The notes beneath the pieces are model-generated. The model was not told the DNA's origin and did no database searches. It saw only the letters and a program-made list of their open reading frames with translations. 64,000 bases of DNA from Pseudomonas multiresinivorans (GTDB lineage Bacteria > Pseudomonadota > Gammaproteobacteria > Pseudomonadales > Pseudomonadaceae). Below are positions 18,233 to 25,162 of the stretch, piece after piece. A program made the position numbers and the translations under genes. Position 1 is the stretch's first letter. The number at the start of each line of letters is the position of its first letter. The stretch spans positions 4,774,001-4,838,000 of the forward strand of contig NZ_CP048833.1 in NCBI RefSeq assembly GCF_012971725.1. The letters run 5' to 3'.

Positions 18233-19690
18233 TTAGCGCTTGAAGCCCGGACGCATGCCGTCACCGGCAGCCTGCGGACGGCGCTTGGCGATCGGCTTGC
18301 GCACCGGCTTGCCGGGACGCTCGGCCAGCGGGGCGCCTTTTTCACGCGCCGGACGGTCGCTGGGAGCCTTGCGCGGCGCACGGTTCTCACCGGCATCGCT
18401 ACGCGGGCCACGGGCCGGACGATCAGCACCGTCGCGCGGTGCGCGAGCAGGACGATCACCACCGGCATCACGCGGCTTGCGCGGGGCACGGCTGTCGGCC
18501 GAATCGCTACGCGGGCCACGGGCCGGGCGGTCACCGGCATCACGCGGAGCGCGAGCGGGACGATCACCACCGGCGTCACGCGGCTTGCGCGGGGCACGGC
18601 TGTCAGCGGAATCGCTGCGCGGGCCACGGGCCGGACGATCACCGGCATCACGCGGAGCGCGGGCCGGGCGGTCAGCGATGTCGCGCGGTGCGCGCGCCGG
18701 ACGCTCGTCGCCATCACGCGAAGCACGAGCCGGGCGCTCGCCAGCCGCCGGGCGCGGAGCACGCTGCGGACGCTCGCCTTCGGCGCGCTCGGTGCGAGTG
18801 CGCGAGCCACGGCCCGGACGCTCGCTAGGGGCGAGCTTCTTGCCGAGCTTGCGCTCCTGGCGCTCGACCTTTTCCTTGGTCTTGGTGGAAACGGCCGGCA
18901 GGGCGACCGGGGTCAGGCCGACTTCCTCGCTGAGGATGTCCAGCTCGCGCTGGCCCATTTCGCGGTAGCGGCCCATGGTCAGTTCGGAGGTCAGGAACAC
19001 CGGTCCGAAGCGTACGCGCTTCAGGCGGCTGACGATCACGCCCTGGGATTCCCACAGGCGGCGAACTTCGCGGTTACGGCCTTCCATCACCACCACGTGG
19101 TACCAGTGGTTGAAGCCTTCGCCGCCCGGCGCTTCCTGGATGTCGCTGAACTTGGCGGGGCCGTCTTCGAGCATCACGCCGGCTTTCAGGCGTTCGATCA
19201 TCTCTTCGTCGACTTCGCCACGCACGCGTACGGCGTACTCGCGGTCCATCTCGTAGGACGGGTGCATCAGGCGGTTGGCTAGTTCGCCGTCGGTGGTGAA
19301 CATCAGCAGGCCGGTAGTGTTGATGTCCAGGCGGCCGACGTTGATCCAGCGGCCGCTGCGCAGGCGCGGCAGGCGGTCGAACACGGTCGGACGGCCTTCC
19401 GGATCGTCGCGGGTGCAGACTTCGCCCTCGGGCTTGTTGTAGATCAGGACGCGGCGCACATGCTCTTCGATCTTCTCGCGCTTGAGCAGGCGGTCATCGA
19501 CGGCGATGGCATCGCGGTCGCCCACGCGCTGGCCAAGGGTGGCGACGGCGCCATTGACCTTGACCCGGCCTTCCTCGATCCAGGCCTCGACGTCGCGGCG
19601 CGAGCCCACGCCCATGCGGGCCAGGACCTTCTGCAGCTTCTCGCCTTCCGGAGCGGGGGTCAGTTCGGTGTTTTCGTGCTGGTCGTTCAT
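18233..19690 (-). CDS. rluB: 23S rRNA pseudouridine synthase B with long repetitive basic tail
   Basis: Makes pseudouridine 2605 (E. coli numbering) in 23S rRNA. The 485-residue protein has an S4 RNA-binding domain (about residues 17-65, GEKLQKVLARMGVGSRRDVE) and the RsuA/RluB catalytic domain with the active aspartate at residue 122 (NVGRLDINTTGLLMF) and MEGRNREVRRLWES. From about residue 285 to the end it is a low-complexity tail rich in Arg, Pro, Ala and Asp, built on RPARxPRD units and containing a near-identical 36-residue duplication. Start ATG at 19690 follows GGGAGGTG; the longer frame to 19759 lacks support. RluB proteins often have basic tails, but this one is long and recently expanded. 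Confidence 0.95.
   Translation of the reverse strand: MNDQHENTELTPAPEGEKLQKVLARMGVGSRRDVEAWIEEGRVKVNGAVATLGQRVGDRDAIAVDDRLLKREKIEEHVRRVLIYNKPEGEVCTRDDPEGRPTVFDRLPRLRSGRWINVGRLDINTTGLLMFTTDGELANRLMHPSYEMDREYAVRVRGEVDEEMIERLKAGVMLEDGPAKFSDIQEAPGGEGFNHWYHVVVMEGRNREVRRLWESQGVIVSRLKRVRFGPVFLTSELTMGRYREMGQRELDILSEEVGLTPVALPAVSTKTKEKVERQERKLGKKLAPSERPGRGSRTRTERAEGERPQRAPRPAAGERPARASRDGDERPARAPRDIADRPARAPRDAGDRPARGPRSDSADSRAPRKPRDAGGDRPARAPRDAGDRPARGPRSDSADSRAPRKPRDAGGDRPARAPRDGADRPARGPRSDAGENRAPRKAPSDRPAREKGAPLAERPGKPVRKPIAKRRPQAAGDGMRPGFKR
18451..18666. repeat. 108-bp tandem duplication inside the rluB tail
   Basis: The unit beginning GACGATCACCACCGGC at 18451 recurs at 18559 with only a few synonymous or conservative differences. 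It encodes a 36-residue block containing RPARGPRSDSADSRAPRKP twice. Shorter degenerate RPAR-PRD units flank it. Confidence 0.9.
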
Positions 19691-19810
19691 CTCGGCACCT
19701 CCCGGTGTGTCGTGCAACGAAGAAAAAGGTCGCGCATCATACGCGCTTGTGCGCGGCAAAGCACCGCCCGCAGTCGGGAAAGACTAGTCGACTTACAGGG
19801 GAATGAAGCC

Positions 19811-20245
19811 ATGCAGCACGAAGACGACTTCACCGGGGCCAAGCTGGCACTGTTCCATGCGGGCCAACTGGTGGTCTACAAGCGCGACGACAAGCCGGGA
19901 ATTCCCTACCCCGGCTGCTGGGACTTTCCCGGCGGCGGCCGCGAAGGCGACGAGAACCCGGCGCAATGCGCGCTGCGCGAGTTGGAGGAAGAGTTTGGCC
20001 TACGCCTGGGCGAGCAACGCATCGAATGGCAGCGCCGCTACCCTGCTACGCACGGCCCCGCGCCCTGGGCCTGGTTCCTGGTGGCGCGGCTGCAACAGAA
20101 CGAGTTCGAGGCCATCCGTTTCGGCGATGAAGGCCAGTACTGGCGGCTGATGCGCGTCAGCGAATACCTCGCCGAGGAACAGGCGGTGGGTTACCTGCAG
20201 GAACGCCTGCGGCATTTCCTCGCAGGGCGCATGGACATCGCCTGA
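19811..20245 (+). CDS. Nudix hydrolase
   Basis: A 144-residue Nudix pyrophosphohydrolase. The Nudix box is present as GGGREGDENPAQCALRELEEEFG (consensus G-x5-E-x7-REUxEExGU), near residues 41-63, after a DKPGIPYPGCWDFPG substrate region. The ATG at 19811 has AGGGGAA 9-10 bases upstream. It is divergent from rluB and stands alone before ccoN. The substrate cannot be told from sequence; a general house-cleaning role on oxidised or unusual nucleotides is possible. Confidence 0.9.
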   Translation: MQHEDDFTGAKLALFHAGQLVVYKRDDKPGIPYPGCWDFPGGGREGDENPAQCALRELEEEFGLRLGEQRIEWQRRYPATHGPAPWAWFLVARLQQNEFEAIRFGDEGQYWRLMRVSEYLAEEQAVGYLQERLRHFLAGRMDIA

Positions 20246-20394
20246 ATCCGCGCGCCGGGCCGCTGATACGCATTTGAGCGGCTCATCTGAATCTGTTTCC
20301 CCCGCCCGCATTTTCCTAGATTGCCCGCTCACCGGAGCGCCCTGGTTTTCCTCCAGGGGTGGCCCGGACGTTCTGTCACAAGCGGGAATCCAGC

Positions 20395-21822
20395 ATGAAC
20401 ACGAGAAGCACGGAGCAGGCGTACAACTACAAGGTGGTTCGCCAATTCGCCATCATGACGGTGGTCTGGGGCGTCGTCGGCATGGCCATGGGGGTACTGA
20501 TCGCCTCCCAACTGGTCTGGCCGCAACTGAACCTGGACCTGCCGTGGACCAGTTTCGGGCGCCTGCGCCCGCTGCACACCAGCCTGGTGATCTTCGCCTT
20601 CGGCGGTTGCGCGCTATTCGCCACCAGCTACTACACGGTGCAACGCACCTGCCAGACGCGGCTGTTTTCCGACAGCCTCGCGGCCTTCACCTTCTGGGGT
20701 TGGCAGGCGCTGATCGTGGTGATGATGATCAGCCTGCCGCTGGGCTACACCACCACCAAGGAATACGCCGAGATCGAATTCACCGGCGCCGTGTGGATGG
20801 CCATCGTCTGGGTCGCCTACGCAGTGGTGTTCTTCGGCACGCTGATGAAGCGCAAGACGCCGCACATCTATGTGGGCAACTGGTTCTTCGCCGCCTTCAT
20901 CCTGGTCACGGCGATGCTGCACATCGTCAACCACCTGGCCATTCCGGTGGACTGGTTCAAGTCCTACCCGGTCTACTCCGGCGCCACCGACGCCATGGTG
21001 CAGTGGTGGTACGGGCACAACGCGGTGGGCTTTTTCCTCACCACCGGCTTCCTCGGGATGATGTACTACTTCGTGCCCAAGCAGGCCGGGCGCCCGGTGT
21101 ATTCCTACCGGCTGTCCATCGTCCACTTCTGGGCGCTGATCACGCTCTATATCTGGGCCGGCCCGCACCACCTGCACTACACCGCCCTGCCCGACTGGGC
21201 GCAGAGCCTGGGCATGGTGATGTCGCTGATCCTCCTGGCGCCCAGCTGGGGCGGGATGATCAACGGCATGATGACCCTCTCCGGCGCCTGGCATAAGTTG
21301 CGCACCGACCCGATCCTGCGCTTCCTCGTGGTCTCGCTGGCGTTCTACGGCATGTCGACCTTCGAGGGCCCCATGATGGCGATCAAGACCGTCAATGCCC
21401 TGTCTCACTACACTGACTGGACCATCGGCCACGTCCATGCCGGAGCGCTGGGCTGGGTGGCGATGATTTCCATCGGCTCGCTCTATCACCTGATCCCCAA
21501 GGTCTTCGGTCGTGAACAGATGCACAGCATTGGCTTGATCAACGCGCACTTCTGGCTGGCCACCATCGGCACCGTGCTCTACATCGCCTCGATGTGGGTC
21601 AACGGCATCACTCAGGGGCTGATGTGGCGGGCGGTCAACGCCGACGGCACACTCACCTACTCCTTCGTCGAAGCGTTGCAGGCCAGCCACCCCGGTTTCG
21701 TGGTGCGCATGACCGGCGGGCTGATGTTCCTCAGCGGCATGCTGCTGATGGCCTGGAATACCTGGGTCACCGTGCGCCAGGCGCGCCCCGAGGCGATGCG
21801 CGTCGCCGAGCGGATGGTCTGA
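20395..21822 (+). CDS. ccoN: Orphan cbb3-type cytochrome c oxidase subunit I
   Basis: Catalytic haem-copper subunit of a high-affinity terminal oxidase, in the inner membrane. The 475-residue protein has about 12 hydrophobic segments and conserved histidine motifs: RPLHTSLVIFAFGG, WWYGHNAVGFFLT, WAGPHHLHYTALPDW and TIGHVHAGALGWV. No ccoO or ccoP follows, only a 76-residue CcoQ-like gene one base downstream. Orphan ccoN genes are known in P. aeruginosa, where their products assemble with CcoO and CcoP encoded elsewhere, giving alternative isoforms. Start ATG at 20395. No convincing ANR box (TTGAT-N4-ATCAA) was seen upstream. Confidence 0.94.
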   Translation: MNTRSTEQAYNYKVVRQFAIMTVVWGVVGMAMGVLIASQLVWPQLNLDLPWTSFGRLRPLHTSLVIFAFGGCALFATSYYTVQRTCQTRLFSDSLAAFTFWGWQALIVVMMISLPLGYTTTKEYAEIEFTGAVWMAIVWVAYAVVFFGTLMKRKTPHIYVGNWFFAAFILVTAMLHIVNHLAIPVDWFKSYPVYSGATDAMVQWWYGHNAVGFFLTTGFLGMMYYFVPKQAGRPVYSYRLSIVHFWALITLYIWAGPHHLHYTALPDWAQSLGMVMSLILLAPSWGGMINGMMTLSGAWHKLRTDPILRFLVVSLAFYGMSTFEGPMMAIKTVNALSHYTDWTIGHVHAGALGWVAMISIGSLYHLIPKVFGREQMHSIGLINAHFWLATIGTVLYIASMWVNGITQGLMWRAVNADGTLTYSFVEALQASHPGFVVRMTGGLMFLSGMLLMAWNTWVTVRQARPEAMRVAERMV

Positions 21823-21823
21823 G

Positions 21824-22054
21824 ATGACACTATGGCTGGGGCTGGTCGGCCTGCTGGCGCTGTATTTCGGCGTCGGCTGGAGCCTGCGGGCACACCGCGA
21901 ACGCGGCATCGAGGAGGCCAGCATGCTGCCCTTCGCCGATGACGAGGAAGTGGCCCGGCGCATGGAAAAAGCCACCGGGCGCAGCCGCACCGGCTGCGCC
22001 TGCCCCGGCCAGTGCCGGGGCGACTGCGAGCACTGGCGCGACTGGCAGCCCTAG
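21824..22054 (+). CDS. CcoQ-like small membrane protein with cysteine-rich tail
   Basis: A 76-residue protein with one N-terminal transmembrane segment (residues 2-20, LWLGLVGLLALYFGVG), followed by RERGIEEASMLPFADDEE. That stretch resembles the F-x-E-A-x2-LPFAD segment of CcoQ, the small assembly or stability subunit of cbb3 oxidases. The tail carries four cysteines at residues 58, 60, 64 and 68 (CACPGQCRGDC), which ordinary CcoQ proteins do not have as far as I recall. It starts one base after the ccoN stop, so translational coupling is likely. The CcoQ relation is inference from short similarity and position. Confidence 0.75.
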   Translation: MTLWLGLVGLLALYFGVGWSLRAHRERGIEEASMLPFADDEEVARRMEKATGRSRTGCACPGQCRGDCEHWRDWQP

Positions 22055-22065
22055 CGTGCCAGTCG
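22039..22065 (+). terminator. Hairpin overlapping the end of the ccoQ-like gene
   Basis: A perfect 9-bp stem CGACTGGCA / TGCCAGTCG around a 9-base loop that contains the stop codon. There is no T-run, so it may protect the 3' end or act as a weak terminator. Confidence 0.4.
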
Positions 22066-22313
22066 ACGGGCAGACCTGCGACAGAGCGCCACATCACCTC
22101 CATCAATTTTCATTAGCAAGCACATCAATTTCCCGGCGGGCGTGCGGAGGCGGAATATCACTTCCGTGCCCCGCCACCTGATGGACGCCTGCAGCATCGT
22201 CCCCTGTCCTGTCTGGACCCCAGGACAGACATCATCGATGCCAGCGCTCCCCGGTGGGGCTTTCCATCCCACTCAAGGATCCCTGACCGGGTCCTTCACC
22301 GAGGAAATAAAGA

Positions 22314-22580
22314 ATGAAGCTTGCCTCTGTCGTGTCGGCTGTCATCTCCAGCCTCGCCCCGATGGCTTTTGCCCAGGACGCAATCAAGAACCCCGGCGCC
22401 GACCTGCCGGTCACCGAATACCACTACGGCATGTCCCTGGACGTCGACAAGGTCCTGCACCGCACCGACAACTCCGGCAAGGTCGGCATCGTGCCGGCGT
22501 ACATGGTCTACCAGGATCACGAAGGCCAGACCCACAAGGTCCGCTTCCTCGAATGGGGCGGCAGCACCAGCCAGGGCTGA
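22314..22580 (+). CDS. DUF2790 family secreted protein
   Basis: An 88-residue protein of the Pseudomonas-specific DUF2790 family. Residues 1-20 (MKLASVVSAVISSLAPMAFA) form a signal peptide with AxA-type cleavage before QDAIKNPG, so it should be periplasmic. The mature part holds the family segment PVTEYHYGMSLDVDKVLHRTD and ends VRFLEWGGSTSQG. GAGGAAATAA precedes the ATG. Some relatives respond to copper stress, but nothing in the 260-base upstream region let me identify an operator. Function unknown. Confidence 0.85.
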   Translation: MKLASVVSAVISSLAPMAFAQDAIKNPGADLPVTEYHYGMSLDVDKVLHRTDNSGKVGIVPAYMVYQDHEGQTHKVRFLEWGGSTSQG

Positions 22581-22685
22581 GCCTTACCTAGCATCGCCCT
22601 CCGGCCGTCTTGGCCAAACCCCGCGAGCCAGTGGTGGCGGTCGGGGGGCGATCCTGATGATTGGCCCGCCGCCAGGTGATGTCGA

Positions 22686-23210
22686 TCAGTTCCAGTGCCG
22701 CCGCGAGGCGCGACGGTTGTCCCCCAGGCCGACCAGCGCCGCCACCGAGGCCATCAGTACCTCGGCAACCCATGCCAGCAACAGACCTCCGGCCAGTGCC
22801 CAGCCAATTGCCTCGGGTTCCAGCATCACCTGGTAGCGGTAGTTCTCGTAGGTTTCCTGCAGCAGTTCATGATTCGGCGCGGTGAGCATGTGCAGTGCGC
22901 GCTGGTACCAGGTGCCCTGCAACGCCTGCCACTCGTTGTCGAACAACTGGGCGCGACGCATCAACCGCTCGATGTTGTCGGCGTCGCGCTGGAATACCGG
23001 GTCGGCGCTGCCGCGGTAATGCGCCACCAGGGCGCTCAGGTCGCCCTTGAAGAACTGCCCCGAGGTGTCCTTGAAGCCTTGCAGCGCCTGCGTTGCCTCG
23101 ATGCGGTGGGCATCGACGCGTTGCGCGTAGTCCTTGATGAAACCCGGAATCTGGACCGCGACCATCAGCCCCAGTGCGAACAGCACCATACGTACGTAGC
23201 TGCGCAGCAT
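22686..23210 (-). CDS. DUF2937 family membrane protein
   Basis: A 174-residue protein with an N-terminal transmembrane helix (about residues 4-24, SYVRMVLFALGLMVAVQIPGF) and a C-terminal one (about 136-160, AIGWALAGGLLLAWVAEVLMA), with a polar, probably periplasmic helical segment between them. This fits the DUF2937 family. AAAGGGGG stands just before the ATG at 23210. It is the last gene of a minus-strand series (membrane protein, HIT, amidotransferase, this gene) that I recall in the same order in P. aeruginosa. No function is known. Confidence 0.85.
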   Translation of the reverse strand: MLRSYVRMVLFALGLMVAVQIPGFIKDYAQRVDAHRIEATQALQGFKDTSGQFFKGDLSALVAHYRGSADPVFQRDADNIERLMRRAQLFDNEWQALQGTWYQRALHMLTAPNHELLQETYENYRYQVMLEPEAIGWALAGGLLLAWVAEVLMASVAALVGLGDNRRASRRHWN

Positions 23211-23300
23211 TCTTTCCCCCTTTCGTTCTTATGATGTGCAAGGCGACGCGGGATTCTCCCGCTTGCCGCGTCTACGTTCCGGGAATGCTTCACGTCCCGC

Positions 23301-24074
23301 TCAGATGCGCCCCTGGGTGACGATCTCGCCACGCCACCAGAGCATCCACTCGCCACCCTGCATCAGGGTCCAGTTTTCATTGTCGGTCAGCGGCTCGGTG
23401 GCGATCACCGTGACCACGTCGTTGGGCGTGGTTTCCGACTGGAAGTCCACGGTGACATCGGCGTCCTTCAGGCGCGCCGGCCCGAAGGGCGCACGGCGAG
23501 TGATCCACGCCAGCTTGGTGGAGCAGAAGGTGAACAGCCAGTCGCCGTCGCTGAGCAGGCAGTTGAACACCCCCTTCTCGCGATAGGACGCGCAGGCAGT
23601 CACCAGCGTGGGCAGCAGCACTTCCACCGGTACGGGCTCGGGAAAGGCACGCCGCACCCGGTTGAGCAGGTCGCAGAAGGCCGCTTCGCTGTCGGTGTCG
23701 CCCACCGCGCGGTAGAGACCGGGTTCGGGATGGAAGTCGGCTAGCTGGCCGTTGTGGGCGAAGCTCCAGTAGCGGCCGCCCATCTCGCGCACGAACGGAT
23801 GGGTGTTGGCCAGGCAGACTTTGCCGACGTTGGCCTGGCGGATGTGGCCGATCACCGCTTCGCTCTTGATCGGGTAGCGCTGCACCAGCCGCGCGACTTC
23901 CGAGTCGACGCTGGCGGACGGGTCCTGGAACAGCCGTACACCGCGCCCTTCATAAAAGGCGATGCCCCAGCCGTCACGGTGCGGGCCGGTGCCGCCGCCG
24001 CGCTGCATCAGCCCGGTGAAGCTGAAGACGATGTCCGTCGGGACGTTGGCGCTCATGCCGAGCAACTCGCACAT
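23301..24074 (-). CDS. Class II glutamine amidotransferase (YafJ type)
   Basis: A 257-residue Ntn-hydrolase. Cys2 is the N-terminal nucleophile after removal of Met (MCELLGMSANVPTD), followed by RDGWGIAFYEG, IGHIRQANVGK, NTHPFVRE and FAHNGQL, the standard glutaminase residues. It lacks a synthetase domain, as expected for the stand-alone YafJ family of unknown acceptor. Its ATG is 3 bases after the HIT gene stop, so the two are cotranslated. The reaction beyond glutamine hydrolysis is unknown. Confidence 0.9.
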   Translation of the reverse strand: MCELLGMSANVPTDIVFSFTGLMQRGGGTGPHRDGWGIAFYEGRGVRLFQDPSASVDSEVARLVQRYPIKSEAVIGHIRQANVGKVCLANTHPFVREMGGRYWSFAHNGQLADFHPEPGLYRAVGDTDSEAAFCDLLNRVRRAFPEPVPVEVLLPTLVTACASYREKGVFNCLLSDGDWLFTFCSTKLAWITRRAPFGPARLKDADVTVDFQSETTPNDVVTVIATEPLTDNENWTLMQGGEWMLWWRGEIVTQGRI

Positions 24075-24077
24075 GAA

Positions 24078-24524
24078 TCAGTTCTCCTCCATCAGTGCCT
24101 CGCGCAGCTGATGCAGCTCGCGTTCCAGGCGATTCTGCATCCTTTTCCGCCCCAGTGGCAGGAATCGCGTCAGCGCGCGCAGCAGGAGAGCTGGCAGGTC
24201 GTTCAACTCACGCGGGATAAGGTGCAGATGAAAATGTGCCACGTGCTGGTTGGCCGCGGGGCCGTCGTTGACCAGCAGGTTGATGCCGACCCGCCCGTAG
24301 CCGGCGCGACGCAGCACCCGCTCCATGCGTTCAGCCAACGGGATCAGGTCCTGCTGCGCAGCCTCGGAGAGCTGGTGCAGGAAGGTCGCGTGCTCACGGG
24401 CCACCAGCAGCAGGTGCGCGGGGCGCAGCGGATAGATGTCCAGCAGCACAATGAAATGGTCGTCTTCGTAGAGGGTACGGGCCGGCACGCGACCGGCCGC
24501 GATGGCGCAGAACACGCAGTCCAT
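24078..24524 (-). CDS. HIT family nucleotide-binding protein
   Basis: A 148-residue histidine triad protein with the catalytic motif HVAHFHLHLIPR (H-phi-H-phi-H-phi-phi) near residues 93-104 and the family start CVFCAIAAGRVPARTLYEDD. HIT proteins hydrolyse or transfer nucleotides from nucleotidyl-amides and dinucleoside polyphosphates. An arginine-rich helical tail (residues 115-148) follows the HIT fold. It is upstream of, and tightly linked to, the amidotransferase gene. Confidence 0.92.
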   Translation of the reverse strand: MDCVFCAIAAGRVPARTLYEDDHFIVLLDIYPLRPAHLLLVAREHATFLHQLSEAAQQDLIPLAERMERVLRRAGYGRVGINLLVNDGPAANQHVAHFHLHLIPRELNDLPALLLRALTRFLPLGRKRMQNRLERELHQLREALMEEN

Positions 24525-24588
24525 GGGAACTCCTCGAAAGGCCGTTCAGTTCATGCTGGACGCGTGCGGGGCAGTACGCAAGGCCGGA

Positions 24589-25059
24589 CTACAGGCGCGG
24601 TTCGATCCGCATGCGGCGCTCGCCGTGATCGTCGGTGCGGCTGTCAACGTCGGGCATCAGCTGCGGTTGCATCAGCTGGCGCAGGGTCGGCTCGTCTTCG
24701 TCGACCTTCTCCTGGCGACGCTTCTTCAGCGAGCGCTCCAGCGGCCAGCGGATGAGCACGAACAACAGGTACACGCCGAATGCCGCCAGCAGCACCAGGG
24801 CAAGGTCGGAGACGGCGCGCCAGGCGTTGTTGCCAACCTTGAACACCACGTCCAGCGCGGTGATCGCGATAGCCGGGGCGTACAGGTTGTTCGCCGGGTC
24901 CACCGGTGTCGGGGTGAACAGCAGGACGATGACGATCACCCGCAGCGGCTCGCGCAGCCAGCGCCACATCCAGCCGGTCATCAGGAACCAGACCAGGGTC
25001 AGGCCAAGGCCGGCGGCGATATAGGCGCCCCAGGCAAGCGTGTAATCGTGTTCGTTCAT
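24589..25059 (-). CDS. Conserved inner membrane protein of unknown function
   Basis: A 156-residue protein with three predicted hydrophobic helices: about residues 9-28 (WGAYIAAGLGLTLVWFLMTG), 39-50 (LRVIVIVLLFTP) and 83-104 (LALVLLAAFGVYLLFVLIRW). A basic, acidic and polar cytoplasmic tail follows (KKRRQEKVDEDEP onward). I do not recognise a domain. It is divergent from ptrB and leads the HIT-amidotransferase-DUF2937 series, a conserved neighbourhood in Pseudomonas as I recall it. Confidence 0.8.
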   Translation of the reverse strand: MNEHDYTLAWGAYIAAGLGLTLVWFLMTGWMWRWLREPLRVIVIVLLFTPTPVDPANNLYAPAIAITALDVVFKVGNNAWRAVSDLALVLLAAFGVYLLFVLIRWPLERSLKKRRQEKVDEDEPTLRQLMQPQLMPDVDSRTDDHGERRMRIEPRL

Positions 25060-25162
25060 GCGCGTGCGTACGTGCGGTGTCGACAGAGGGGTGCGTATGA
25101 TAGCTCCTTTTCCCCGTGGGTGCGCAGCCAGGCGTCATCCATGCCGCCGCCGAGGATTCGCC

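Noticed and set aside
18300..18760. Possible CRISPR-like array from the regular repeats
   Set aside because: The 108-bp and shorter repeats are in frame inside rluB and encode RPAR-type peptide units; there are no unique spacers or cas genes.
20245..20394. ANR/FNR box upstream of ccoN
   Set aside because: The best candidate (TTGAGCGGCTCATC) departs from TTGAT-N4-ATCAA in key positions, so I do not claim it.
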